Positions 37,401-46,384 of a DNA stretch of 64,000 nucleotides are shown one piece after another. This DNA comes from Owenia fusiformis (lineage: Eukaryota; Annelida; Polychaeta; Sabellida; Oweniidae). Position 1 is the stretch's first letter; each line of letters begins with the position of its first letter. The position numbers and the translations under genes are program-made. The stretch lies in contig CAIIXF020000011.1 of NCBI GenBank assembly GCA_903813345.2, forward strand, positions 25,414,166-25,478,165, in the 5' to 3' direction. The notes beneath the pieces were generated by a model. It had not been told where the DNA came from. It did not search any database and saw only the letters and a list, made by a program, of their open reading frames with translations.

Positions 37401-38521
37401 ATAACCTGATCACCCTGTATGTATGTGTTTTAGATGGCTAATAACCTGATCACCATGTATGTATGTGTTTTAGATGGCTAATAACCTGATCAGCATGGCT
37501 CAACAGTTAAAGACACAGATTGAGGATGCAAAACAACAGAGTATGGAACTAAGGGAGACATCTATTAATCAACTGAAGGCTCAGTTCGAACGTGAAAAAC
37601 AAGAAGTAAGATAATTTTCTTTATTTCAAAACATGGAGCCACATTAGAATATACAGGTACATGTATGCTGAAATTTGTGATTTAAACTGAAGCTATGTTT
37701 AATACTCAAGGATTGAATTATCATGTAAGCTATTGCTATTTTTTGACAATTAAATCAATTTTGTCTGCTTATGGATTTTGTTAAAATGATTTTCCAACTG
37801 GTGGTTGGTGTTACATTTTGTGGTATGACAAATTGATACATATTTGTATCCAAGGATGATATGGTTAATATTCAAGAGTTGAAATCAATCCTACAGATAA
37901 TTCCATCATACAGATAATCTCTTCTTTTATTCTCAGTTGACAAGCCCTAAAAATATTTTTGCAAAGAAAATAAGGACCACTTGTCTAGAAAATATTGTGC
38001 TACTTTCCAATACTATTATGGGCAAGATTATAAAAGTTTATAGTTGATGACATCCTTTCCTGTGTGAAAATCTTAAAAAATTGCAGCCTTCTTGTTTTGT
38101 TAAATATAGTACATGTATATAAATAATTATAGCTACCATATCGAGAGAGAATGGGCTTGCAAGGAATATTCATTTAAATTTAATTGTCTGTTTGTCCCGA
38201 TTGCACCCATGCAACTGGTATTTATATTCTTAGTAAGAGGAGTAAGTCATGATCCTACACATTGATATTTTTCAGGCTATAAGTGCTATGAGGATAGAAG
38301 GTCAGATGAATCTCTCAAGGACTGTTATAGAGGAAAGGACCCAGAAAGAAATAGCATTACAAAATGCATTTGCTCAGGCAAGAGCTGAAATGAATGAAAG
38401 TGTGAGCGATGTGGCTGATAAAGTCACGTATAGTGTCACATGGGCACCACCTACATCACATAGAGATATAGGAACAATTATTGATGGGGAGGACTCAGAC
38501 CAAGAAAAAGAGAAAGAGTGA
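10458..38521 (+). CDS. DEAF1: DEAF1-like SAND-domain transcription factor lacking the MYND finger
   Basis: Seven exons join in phase: 10458-10944, 11654-11865, 12315-12450, 19378-19527, 21106-21251, 37474-37605 and 38276-38521. They total 1509 nt, 502 aa; human DEAF1 is 565 aa. The acidic N-terminus is followed by a SAND domain (about residues 140-232) with the DNA-binding KDWK motif at 193-196 and the DEAF1-type CTCAACCDD end. Next come [15 protein letters not shown] (234-248), a likely nuclear localisation signal matching human SGPVRLFVPYKRRKK, a Gln/Ser/Thr-rich middle, and [20 protein letters not shown] (372-391), which matches the human segment just before MYND. Exon 7 then encodes a charged helix ending in [12 protein letters not shown] and a stop, with no Cys/His cluster. 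Family knowledge: a nuclear factor binding TTCG-type sites. AATAAA signals follow at 38723 and 39228. Intron 2's acceptor and exon 2's donor (GTCAGT) are weak but phase-consistent. Introns 3 and 5 host other genes. Confidence 0.88.
13146..14123. mobile_element. TA-flanked element with very long terminal inverted repeats (978 bp)
   Basis: Ends read CAGGGCGTCCACAACAAAAG and the inverse (TTTGTGGACGCCCTG), both next to TA (13144-13145, 14124-14125). The similarity runs deep: ATGGTACCTAGATCATTATG at 13259 and its inverse near 14005, GCACTGTGCCAAGTTA and its inverse near 13925. No transposase frame. Tc1/mariner-type non-autonomous foldback; DEAF1 intron 3. Confidence 0.7.
14224..14939. mobile_element. 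Second long-TIR Tc1/mariner-type element (716 bp)
   Basis: CAAGGTGTCCAAAAAAAACAG at the left is mirrored by CTGTTTTTTGGACACCCTG at the right, and the similarity continues about 150 bp inward (TCAATTTTGCATATTTT, AATGTGAATTTTGTT). Left target TA, right TG, presumably mutated. A 92-codon interior frame (14573-14851) is not recognisable. It lies 100 bp from the previous element. Confidence 0.65.
15523..16782 (+). CDS. Intronless rhodopsin-class (class A) GPCR, orphan
   Basis: A single 419-codon frame inside DEAF1 intron 3, same strand. The N-terminus has several N-glycosylation sequons (NFT, NSS, NET, NSS, NDT in the first 32 residues). Seven hydrophobic segments carry class A landmarks: GNS in TM1, LNQSIID with the conserved Asp in TM2, Cys before TM3, ERY in place of DRY after TM3, Trp in TM4, a Cys in loop 2 (GTLCSLW), Pro in TM5, CWSW in TM6 where CWxP is usual, and NPFIY ending TM7. 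FGCKPS after helix 8 offers a palmitoylation Cys. The tail contains an in-frame 69-bp tandem duplication (two GCKPS..ESTMI units). The overall look is of the expanded peptide-receptor-like orphan GPCRs of marine invertebrates; the ligand cannot be named. Being intronless inside another gene suggests retroposition or the family's usual single-exon form. Confidence 0.9.
   Translation: MFILNFTQLNNSSVDLNETLSSNSSTILENDTIFSSTGHTELYQKITFCIMGTVGFLGNSLVIFTFLKSKKQRRKITNMLILNQSIIDMFASIFVALNNTFDDMSWISSQGSAYYFCKLWLSQYFIWGTIVTSTFNLVALTFERYFALIHPFIYKRRFTRRLTVAIIAMVWITGMGFLSFELFSTELKGTLCSLWTKWPSDIFRCVFGVIVVVIEFIIPISLMIGCYGRIAFMIQKEARVTDVSNQREKRMRRARFNIIRTLLLISICFFICWSWDTIYFLLHNLGLKVSFKSHVYQFGVILKFTNCCVNPFIYVISYDAFQKSLRAAFGCKPSPSHGIESTMIFSRSRATLGCKPSTSQSIESTMILRHSRLNLEDMNFSMNSSRFQSKLRNEQIYHIDMEQKSVDTSDITLKPVTHF
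16946..17331. repeat. 21-bp minisatellite downstream of the GPCR
   Basis: About 18 copies of TGTTTTACCAAGATCATCAGT-like units. As 21 is a multiple of 3, both strands show long frames (heptads DLGKTTD on the minus strand). These are taken as by-products, not a gene. Confidence 0.7.
17332..19377. other. Rest of DEAF1-like intron 3, AT-rich
   Basis: No gene seen. 19170-19320 (CACCACAAGTGGTGACAT, TCTCCAACTTTTT, GGTAGGTG) resembles 42110-42220, a dispersed repeat. Confidence 0.5.
19788..20663. repeat. AGTACT-rich element with short inverted ends (DEAF1 intron 4)
   Basis: ACAGGGAGATATGCC at the left mirrors GCATATCTCCCTTTG at the right. The interior repeats ATGAGTACTCAT palindromes and a roughly 118-bp unit (about 20325-20560) containing ATTAGCGCTATTT. 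A MITE with internal tandem repeats is likely. Confidence 0.5.
21522..21588 (-). repeat. tRNA-derived SINE-like fragment
   Basis: Minus strand: ATAGCTCAGTGGTAGAAC (A box) and CCGGATTTGATCCCC (B box). The stems pair poorly; a pseudogene or SINE head in DEAF1 intron 5, about 270 bp after exon 5. Confidence 0.45.
21589..23509. other. DEAF1-like intron 5, first part
   Basis: No gene seen. A 46-bp direct duplication (ATATAGATTTAGTCTATAC) lies at about 22397-22455. Confidence 0.5.
23510..24080 (+). repeat. GGTCAAATCT-rich repeat, copy 1
   Basis: Repeats of GTCAGATTTGAACTTCTG, TGATTTTGGAAAAAATTG and TTGACCTTGAAAAGGTC, ending near GACGCCACCCGCC. An inverted relative lies at 36340-36760. Confidence 0.55.
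24662..25789 (-). mobile_element. 5'-truncated non-LTR retrotransposon, C-terminal part of the reverse-transcriptase ORF
   Basis: An open 375-codon minus-strand frame in DEAF1 intron 5. [19 protein letters not shown], then [15 protein letters not shown] and [15 protein letters not shown] are typical of the region after the reverse-transcriptase palm/thumb in jockey, CR1 and L2-like elements. Near the end [20 protein letters not shown] has the Cys/His pattern often found at the end of such ORF2 proteins. The endonuclease and the catalytic FADD box are absent, so this is a 5'-truncated copy. The intact frame suggests fairly recent insertion. Clade is not certain. Confidence 0.8.
26179..26361. 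repeat. Three head-to-tail copies of a 61-bp unit
   Basis: Units start ACCTCCTWGTAAGAGAAAG at 26179, 26240 and 26301 and are almost identical. Confidence 0.8.
27164..28279 (+). mobile_element. Decayed mariner-type DNA transposon
   Basis: Terminal inverted repeats begin CGAGGGGTGATCCAAAAGTC on the left and mirror it on the right, with TA on both sides (27162-27163 and 28280-28281). The 1116-bp interior keeps a damaged transposase: around 27650-27690 [12 protein letters not shown] matches the mariner YSPDLAPxDFFLF box that surrounds the last catalytic Asp. The frame is broken elsewhere, so the element is inactive. It sits inside an older repeat whose AATGGCxGCCATTTT unit continues at 28300. 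Confidence 0.8.
28300..28860. repeat. AATGGCGGCCATTTT-type repeat with internal duplication
   Basis: AAAAGTAGTGGAGCGATTTTG, ATATTTGGTATGTGAATAC and AATGACACTTTTGGTAGAA each occur twice about 130 bp apart. Related sequence is at 35030-35460 and, cut off by the mariner, before 27164. It ends close to the sulfotransferase A stop codon. Confidence 0.55.
28888..34136 (-). CDS. Golgi carbohydrate sulfotransferase A (CHST-like), nested in DEAF1 intron 5
   Basis: Five minus-strand exons join in phase: 34034-34136, 32875-33122, 31047-31240, 29901-30546 and 28888-29148 (1452 nt, 483 aa). Exon 1 encodes a short basic head and a hydrophobic anchor (about residues 14-31), giving a type II membrane protein with a lumenal stem from exon 2. 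[10 protein letters not shown] (129-138) is the 5'-phosphosulfate-binding loop for PAPS and [11 protein letters not shown] (about 341-351) the 3'-phosphate-binding motif; VRYEDILLN near the C-terminus matches the RYEDL box of the CHST1/3/5 group. Family knowledge: these transfer sulfate from PAPS to the 6-OH of Gal, GalNAc or GlcNAc in keratan or chondroitin sulfate and related glycans; the acceptor here is unknown. It is the paralogue of gene B (42488-46384): the last exon and the loop exon have the same lengths, while the stem exon is unrelated in sequence. It lies antisense inside a DEAF1 intron. Confidence 0.85.
31345..31536. mobile_element. MITE, hAT5-like, copy 1
   Basis: Ends CAGGCCCGTAGCCAG and CTGGCTACGGGCCTG, flanked by AATGA on both sides (31340-31344, 31537-31541). 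192 bp, in intron 2 of sulfotransferase A (between exons 2 and 3). Confidence 0.75.
34137..35029. other. Upstream of sulfotransferase A (inside DEAF1-like intron 5)
   Basis: A lone mariner-like end (CAGGGTGTTCCAAAAGTAAC) starts at about 34419; no matching right end was found. The sulfotransferase A promoter should lie near 34137-34400, but no motif stands out. Confidence 0.4.
35030..35460. repeat. Relative of the 28300-28860 repeat
   Basis: Shares AAAAAGTAGTGGAGCTATTTT, ATATTTGATATGTGAATA and CAGCCATTTT with that block. DEAF1 intron 5. Confidence 0.5.
36340..36760 (-). repeat. GGTCAAATCT-rich repeat, inverted copy 2
   Basis: Contains TCAAATTGACCAATTTTTT, ATCATCTACAAGTTA and GGCAGGTGGCGGGCAG, the reverse complements of blocks at 23510-24080. 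With copy 1 it brackets 12 kb including sulfotransferase A. Confidence 0.5.
37122..37493 (+). repeat. 40-bp minisatellite copied from the DEAF1 exon 6 splice acceptor
   Basis: Nine 40-bp units (GTATGTGTTTTAGATGGCTA + ATAACCTGATCACCCTGTAT). The last unit runs into the true exon 6, so TTTTAG/ATGGCTAATAACCTGATCA is both repeat and exon. Five upstream units keep the AG of the acceptor (AG at 37232-33, 37312-13, 37352-53, 37392-93, 37432-33); three read TAA instead. Confidence 0.85.
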
Positions 38522-38820
38522 ATCTAATTAATACTTAAGTATATGGATGTAGTCAGGTAGTACACCCACAAATGTAAATTTTGGTACCTGTGTACAAAGC
38601 AGGGTTAAGTCGCTTTGTTATGAAGAATTTTGATAAAAAAAACTTTGCAACGAAGGACTTTGTGCCTGTGTATCACCTCAAAAATCCTTCTTTGTGGAGT
38701 TTTTTTTGTCAAACTGTTACATAATAAAGCAACTAAGTTGCTGTATAAGTCTAATCAATCTGGGAGGGATAAAATTTGGAAAAATCAATTAATGTGATTT
38801 TTGGGGGTAAGGGGTATTGT

Positions 38821-39067
38821 GGAATGCAATAGATGTTTCCGATAAATCGTGCCCTCTTTTGATCCATCAGGGAAACTATAACTTATTGGCTAGATTGATG
38901 ATGCCATTGGTTGTAGGTAGCAAACTGCCTATTCAAAAATGTCATTAACTTTTTGCTAATTTTATAAAGTACAACCTATGACATCATCAATCTAGCCAAT
39001 ATATTGTGGTTTCTCTGATGGATCAAAAGATGGCACGATTTATCGGAAACGTCTATTGGTTGCATTT
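38821..39067. repeat. Foldback element just after the DEAF1-like stop codon
   Basis: GGAATGCAATAGATGTTTCC at the left pairs with GGAAACGTCTATTGGTTGC at the right, and TTTTGATCCATCAG, TTGGCTAGATTGATGATG also have inverse partners. It lies between the two AATAAA signals (38723 and 39228), so it enters the 3' UTR if the second is used. Confidence 0.6.
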
Positions 39068-39437
39068 TTGGACTACATCTTAATATTAATGTGGCCCCAA
39101 AGGTTCAGGGAATCTTTGGTTGTATATTTTTTCAGATTTGATATTAATTATTTAATTAACTGATACATTTCTTGAGCCTGTGATTTTAGTGTAGATATGA
39201 GATGATCGGTGTATGAAATATAATAAGAATAAAATATAGACATTTTTATGAAATTTAAATCTTGAACATTTGAATCAGTTGTCTAAATGAGCAAAGTTCT
39301 TCAGGGATATAATTAAACCCTCATTTGAAACACACACTATTAAGCCATACAAAGCCAATCTCCAATAGTACCACACTGTACTGTTTGGGGTGTGGTACCA
39401 TAAAATATTGTACTGCTGACTAAAACAATAACTTACG

Positions 39438-39645
39438 TAGGCTTAAGCTAAGATTTGCCAAGAGTAGGTTCAGTTTCCAAAAATTTCCAAGGGGGTTCAC
39501 ATTTGACAATTTTGGCCCAAATATGATTAATCACTTGAGAAGTGCTCAAAATGGTGAAAAGCTGCATGATTTTGAAAGAATTTTTGGCCAGGGAGGGGGG
39601 TTCGCCCGAACCCTGCGAACCCCTCCCCCGCTGGCTACGGGCCTG
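39438..39645. mobile_element. MITE, hAT5-like, copy 2
   Basis: The right end is CTGGCTACGGGCCTG; the left end is worn (TAGGCTTAAGCTAAG). TTACG flanks both sides (39433-39437, 39646-39650). Confidence 0.7.
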
Positions 39646-40271
39646 TTACGGTACCATGAACACTGCACAACATCATACTTAAATGGTACCGTACAGTACC
39701 ATACTGTTTATGTACCATATGGTACGTGATTTCAAAGTGTAGATTGGGGGTATATAGAATCCATACATAAAGAAGATACAATATGTGACCCAAATCAGAA
39801 GGTTGTGCCACATGAGGTTGAGGAATTTCAAGCCATGGAATTTTCCGGAAAAAGGTTTGAAACAAAATCAATAGATGTAAAGTGCAGACTGTTACTAATT
39901 TTAAGACACAGAGAGTCAGAGCCCTTTTGATTTTATTTAATTATCACTATCAGTTTACTCCCATTGTCAAGTCTTATAACAAATAATTTTAGTTTATCTA
40001 TTTATTTTTTGTTTCACTCAAAATATGAATGTGCTGTATACAGGGTGGCCCAATAGTAGGTTTACAGAAAGAGATTGCTGAATAACTCACTGTAATGTAA
40101 ACTTACTTTGGAACCAACCTGTATTTTTTGAGTAAAATCAAGGAATGTTGTCCAATTATAAATAGTTGTGGTAAATTGTTATGGTTTCCCCCTTCCCCCT
40201 ATGTAATAACATTTTTAGACATGCTGATTTGTCTATATTCTAATATTCAAAAACACAACTTTTCTTTAAAC

Positions 40272-41229
40272 AAAATTATAATTTACTCCATCACCTTTAC
40301 AAGACAAAATCACAATTTACTCCCTCCCCTTAACAAAACTAAATCACAATTTACTCACTCCCTTAACAAAACAAAATCACAATTTACTCCCTCCCCTTAA
40401 CAAAACAAAATCACAATTTACTTGCTCCCTTAACAAAACTAAATCACAATTTACTCCCTCCCTTAACAAAACAAAATCACAATTTACTCCTTCCCTTAAC
40501 AAAACAAAATCACAATTTACTCCCTCCCCTTAACAAAACAAAATCACAATTTACTCACTCCCTTAACAAAACAAACAAAATCACAATTTACTCCCTCCCT
40601 TAACAAAACAAAATCACAATTTACTCCCTCCCCTTAACAAAACAAAATCACAATTTACTCCCTCCCCTTAACAAAACTAAATCACAATTTACTCACTCCC
40701 TTAACAAAACAAAATCACAATTTACTCCCTCCCTTAACAAAACAAAATCACAATTTACTTGCTCCTTTAACAAAACTAAATCACAATTTACTTGCTCCCT
40801 TAACAAAACAAAATCACAATTTACTTGCTCCCTTAACAAAACTAAATCACAATTTACTCCCTCCCTTAACAAAACAAAATCACAATTTACTCCCTCCCCT
40901 TAACAAAACAAAATCACAATTTACTCGCTCCCTTAACAAAACTAAATCACAATTTACTCACTCCCTTAACAAAATAAAATCACAATTTACTCCCTCCCTT
41001 AACAAAACAAAATCACAATTTACTTGCTCCTTTAACAAAACTAAATCACAATTTACTTGCTCCCTTAACAAAATCACAATTTACTCCCTCCCCTTAACAA
41101 AACAAAATCACAATTAACTCCCTCCCTCAACAAAACAAAATCACAATTTACTCCCTCCCTTAACAAAACGAAATCACAATTTACTCCCTCCTTTAACAAA
41201 ATTAGATCACAATTTACTCCCTCACTTAA
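40272..41229. repeat. 33/34-bp minisatellite
   Basis: About 28 units of CACAATTTACTCCCTCCCTT followed by AACAAAACAAAAT. Units vary between CCCTCCC, CACTCCC and TTGCTCC. Confidence 0.85.
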
Positions 41230-42435
41230 ATCATTCTTTCACAACTGTTTATTTCCATAACTGTTGTTGATTGGACACCATCACCAAAAGAATTTTAATG
41301 TATGGTCATTTTAATACCGAAAACAATTACAGTAGAACCTGTATATCTGAACACCTGGCCAATCCGAACACCTCCTAATCTGAACACTTTTTTCAGTCCC
41401 ATTTTTTCTTCCCATTGACTCCCATGTTAAAAAACCTTGAAATGTGAACACCTCCCAATTTGAACAGTGAACAGTCATATTTGAAAAATGCATCTGTCTA
41501 ACCTGAACACTTTTCACAAAATTGCTCAAATATTGTCATGATATGAAAACTTTGGAAAAAAATCTTGAATGGTCTCACTAATAATGGGGCTTTCCAGCAT
41601 GACTTGATTCATTTTAATTGAATTTTCAAATTTCTGGAATGCCATAAAGTTATGTGGTCAAAAGAACTATAAATATTTATCGAGAATGTGTTCACATTTC
41701 TTCCGAATCCGGAATATTGCGAATGCAAAAACCTTGAAATGTGAACACCTCCTAATCTGAACGCTTTTAGTCGGTCCCAATGGCATTCGGATTAGACAGG
41801 TTTTACTGTACTCTGTTTTTGTATCAGTTGATCCTATTCTGCCATTTGATATGGACGGTGGTAAAATACACTGAAAGGTCAAAGGCATCTATGTGATATT
41901 TATATATTGACTTTCCATCAGTATGAGCTTCAGTTTTAGTTAAATTTTCAATAATCAAATAATGGCATAGATGATTTAATCAATGTTCAAAATTAGTAAA
42001 ATATTAAATCATTTTGTTGTTGGCTTATAAACCCATACATAGCTATTAAGTAAAACAAACCATACAACATACAGACTAGGCAACAGTTTTAATATGCAAG
42101 TGTTGACATACTGCTATAGTCTCTAACTTTTTGTGGATGGTGGTTAGTGTTCGGAGTTTGAAGGTTGGCGTCTGCATCTGGACATGGCATCTGTAAAAAA
42201 TGGCAGGTGGTGACATATTGTGTGATTTAATTAACCCTTATATTATTATTTTGGCACACACACACACTGAAACTTTATGGTTGGTAGGCATCCATCCAAC
42301 CATTGTCTGTCTGTCTCGTTCACCTCTCTAACATTCCACCAACATTGGTGTTACAGATTAAAACCAATGTTAAGTTGTATGCACATCCATTTTGTGTTAA
42401 CTCGTAGCATCTGTTTAACTTGTTATTGTCATTTC
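41230..42435. other. Gene-free stretch between DEAF1-like and sulfotransferase B
   Basis: 41330-41810 repeats CTGAACACYT/AATCTGAACAC several times; otherwise AT-rich with a short CA run at 42257. No gene supported. Confidence 0.45.
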
Positions 42436-42487
42436 CTAAATCTTTTGGGTATCCAAAATATTTCAGTGCTTCTGTCCATGTCTTTTC
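42436..42487 (-). repeat. Tandem duplicate of the sulfotransferase B 3' coding end
   Basis: GGGTATCCAAAATATTTCAG and TGCTTCTG at 42448-42476 repeat 42498-42526, including the complement of the CCxAAAxxTTAGG stop region. It lies directly downstream of the real stop codon. Confidence 0.7.
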
Positions 42488-45400
42488 CTAAGTTTTCGGG
42501 TATCCAAAATATTTCAGTGCTTCTGCACATGTATTTGCCATTTCAATTTGATCAATTGTATCAAGATTGAAACGCCATTTGTTCATCGAATCACTTCCTT
42601 TTGTACATATTTTCTTGCCATCTTTGTATGTTCTACAATCTATTCGGTCCATCCACGTTGCCAAGGGTGACCAGTCATCTTTTCCTAGAAAGTCACTGAT
42701 TGTCTGAAGTGAGGTATTTCTATTGAGAAGTATGTCTTCATACCTGATCTAGAATAGAAAATAGAAAAGGATGAAGTTGAACTCAAGAATCCAGATTTCA
42801 AAATTCATAAAGGAGAATGTAGCATACACTGTAATAACAAAAATACATCATAAATGTGTGATTTTCAACAATTAGTCATCACCACAAGTCTACAGTTAAC
42901 CGCTTTTACATGAATCTCAGTCTAACATGTTTCTACCACCATTTGTGTGAATAAGTACCCTGCTCCCAGAGTCTAGTAATAACTTGACTGAAGACAAAGA
43001 GAAATTGAACGAATGCAAAGGGTGATAAATATGAATAAAAGTTACTTCACCTGGAGTATTCTTTTCTTTATATTTGTAGGTTGTATTTTAACTGTCATTG
43101 AATCATTTAGCATAAGTTTACAAAGTAGTCCAACTGATTCACTTATATTCACCAGTCCAATGAATCCATACCCTGGTGTTATTCTCCTACGTGAATCTTG
43201 TATACCCCTAGGGTCACGTATTAAATGAATGATTTTAATATCAGGGTCTCTCTTCAGTAACTTGATAGCTGTCGACATTCTTGATCTGATAAGTTTAATG
43301 ACAACAGCACTGCTACTTTGGCATTGTTTTTGTAAATGGTCTCTACATTCCCATACTCCTTCTCTCAAGCTAAGAAGGTCGTTAAAATTTCTAAATCTTC
43401 TTAATATTTCGAATCTCAAACCATACGGATTTTTGTCCCGATCTTTTGGTAAAACGTCAGGATTGATGCAGTAGTTTGGTATTTCATTGATCAACACATT
43501 TCGACCACATTCCGTGAAGCGAGTATCGTTGGTATCCTTAGAAATACATTTAGCAAGATCTAAACCTTTGATAATAGGCGGTCCATTTGTGGTGTATACA
43601 TGCGGGTGGATTTTCTGGTAGTTACAGTTGAACAAATGATGGAGTTGGGTTATTGCATATGCTTCCTCATACTCTGGTATTGCCCTGTTAAAATATATAC
43701 ATAAATGATTATTGTGTGTGAATATTTAACTAGATAATATGCTCATAAATTAAATGGGTTTAGGTATTTACAAAAATGTTAATTCAGTTAAAATGTGAAC
43801 TTGATTTTATGCTTAAAGCAGTTTTGTGCCTGCATTCAGATTTGTATACTTTTTTTTGATTTAAATTTGTAAGAACGAGCAATTTGAAATTGTCAAAATA
43901 CTGACAGCAGTTATGCCATGGATCGAATCCCGATAGAGGTACATGGTTATGCCAACTAAAAATGAAAGGCCAACTTCAACAGTGATTCAACAAATGTTAG
44001 TTTGACTTGTGACTGGAGCGAGTCAATTTTACTTTTATGCTTCCAATTACAAATATATATCTATTGGAATTTATTAAGAGACCGGGATTATATCTACATT
44101 ATTTTGTATATAGGTTGTGGGATTGCGAAAAGCATGGGAAGTGTAGATAAATTGCTCTCCCGCGGTGGCTATCCAGGCCCCGTATATCGCGAGCAAGTTC
44201 CCACTGACATCGCGAGCAATGAGCTCATGTTAGAAGCGGGGCGTTGAGAGGTATGATAAAATATAGTTATAGTCGAAGAATGTCATTGTCCTGCAATTGA
44301 AATAACCATTGTACTATGAAATAAAGTTGTACTGATTTAACTTACTAAAGTTTCATAGAATTTTTTTTATTTCAATTTCATCAAGGCCCCGCTTTTAACA
44401 TGAGCTCATTGCTCGCGATGTCAGCGGGGCCTGGATAGTCCCCGTGTTTCCTTTAAAGAGAAAATCTAATTATTCAGAAGGCTGGAATCGGAAAAGAGGG
44501 ATTCCATAAAGTTACGGCCGAGTTTAGTACCTTATTGTTCCATTGCTATGTATGCGAATTGCCCACGGAGTAGCGACTTTCCCCATGTACATGTGCCCAT
44601 AGATACCAATCAGAGGCTCAAACAAGTACTGTGTGTTCGGATAACGGTGCAAGAGGTCCCCAAAAAATGAGGTACCACCTCGTTTGTAACCAAGAATAAT
44701 CACCTTTAATTTATTCGCGTTAACCTGCAATGGAATTAAGAAGGTACATGTACAGTACATAAATAAAGGAATAGTTTGCAATAATAATGGCTGCCATTTT
44801 GAATGTTGGAAATATTTTGGCCTCCGAAGTAAATGGTACCTTGTATTCGTTCAGACGATGTAAATCATTTTGAGTCGAGGAATAAAAAATGACAGACAGA
44901 GCTAAACTCATCAACAAACTTGACAAATAGGCTAAATTATTATGCCAAGCACACACTCGTATTATACATTATATAACTTGTAGCTCATTAGACAATAAAT
45001 TAAATAATTTAGATTTCTGGTCTCAAATTGACATCAACCACAAGCTTTTACAAATAGCATATAGCTATTTCAAATACTAATATCTAAAAAAGAAGCATCA
45101 ATTTAGGTGTAGCCTTGTGTATTTTCATTATTTTCATATGAATCATACAGACAAGTTATGAAATGATCGCAAATTAAAAAATCTCATATACTTGTTCTGC
45201 TATCTTGGAATGCCCCGGTGTATCTTCAGCTTCACTATCCAATGATCTGTCTTTGAATTTTGGGTCATCCATGAATTCAAAATCATCCACTTGCTGTAGT
45301 TTCTTTGGGTCAGTTTGATCCGCCTTGCCCCCAATTTCATTGCCAAATTCTGAAGAAGTTTCTAACTTAAAATATTTGCCTTTTGGAGTTTATGCTTTAG

Positions 45401-46384
45401 TTATCGGCAACGTTGTTCACATGGTTTTCTTTTTTTGCTGATTTAGGGGTATCCAAGGAAATGAAAATTATGTTATTTCTTGTCAACGTTTATTGAGTTG
45501 GGTAAATTCAAAAGAAACATAGTTAAACAATTTTGAGAATGTGAAAATAAAACACCTATGAAAAATGATAAAAAGTGATAAAAATGACAATATCAACAAA
45601 ATCGATTAATTATTTGGTGAGATATCTGCGTTAACATTTGCTCCGATGAATTAAAAAGGTGATTTTCTCAAAAATGTCATTATTAAAGCTGTTTTAAAAA
45701 ATAATCAGTTTATATAGGAGTTGTTAAATCACTGATATCAAGAAATACGACGCAATATTTAATCCAAACGTAATATATCAATTATAGTAAAAATGCCTAT
45801 ATACAATACAAAGGCAAAGGCAGGTGAACTTTCCAATTCCCTCAGTGATTTAGATATTTACTATAAGTGTGAGATAATCTAGTGAATATTCCAGCAGAAA
45901 CACAAATTGGGGTTCATTTTATTAAGGCGAATCAATTCTATTTTGAACTGATTAAGCAGCTCCAAGATGTGGGTCACTTCTTCAGACATGTCAGACGGTA
46001 CGATGCCTAAGATAGCTAGCAACTTTTCCAATTTTTGGACTCATTCCTGTTGTATCTATTATTAAAAATCCATAAAGTTCCGATATTTTAATCTTTAATC
46101 CAGGAAAACTATTTCTTAGATTTATTCTATGTTCTTTTTCTATTTTTAATATCCGCTCTATATTTGAATAAGTAACGCTTCATAGTATAGAAGCATGCTT
46201 TTTAAATTAAATCAAACGTTTATATTTTAAATTGAATGAAACCTATGAAATGAGTAGAAACGAAACATACTGTAAATGACTCACGATTGTGTAATGATAA
46301 AGAACCTAAGTACACAAATGCCATTCCACTCAGAAAAATTATTGCTTTTGCAAAACTAAATCCATTGCTCTTAAAAAACGCCAT
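42488..46384 (-). CDS. Golgi carbohydrate sulfotransferase B (CHST-like), paralogue of A
   Basis: Five exons join in phase: 46285-46384, 45192-45349, 44531-44724, 43051-43684 and 42488-42748 (1347 nt, 448 aa). Exon 1 (MAFFKSNGFSFAKA then a hydrophobic run to about residue 31) is the signal anchor; exon 2 gives a short acidic stem; [10 protein letters not shown] (98-107) is the PAPS 5'-phosphosulfate loop; [12 protein letters not shown] in exon 4 is the 3'-phosphate motif; exon 5 begins IRYEDILLN and ends FGYPKT. Exons 3 and 5 are exactly as long as in gene A (194 and 261 nt), and exon 4 differs by 12 nt, which marks tandem duplication with loss of similarity only in the stem. The role should be that of gene A: 6-O- or related sulfation of glycans in the Golgi, acceptor unknown. 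The last ~50 bp of the coding region is repeated just beyond the stop codon. Confidence 0.86.
44166..44442. repeat. Inverted repeat in sulfotransferase B intron 3
   Basis: ACATCGCGAGCAATGAGCTC and CTATCCAGGCCCC at the left are mirrored by GAGCTCATTGCTCGCGATGT and GGGGCCTGGATAG at the right. The arms are about 50-80 bp. Confidence 0.6.

Noticed and set aside
40128-40400. Frame running into the 33/34-bp minisatellite
   Set aside because: The coding look comes from the repeat itself.
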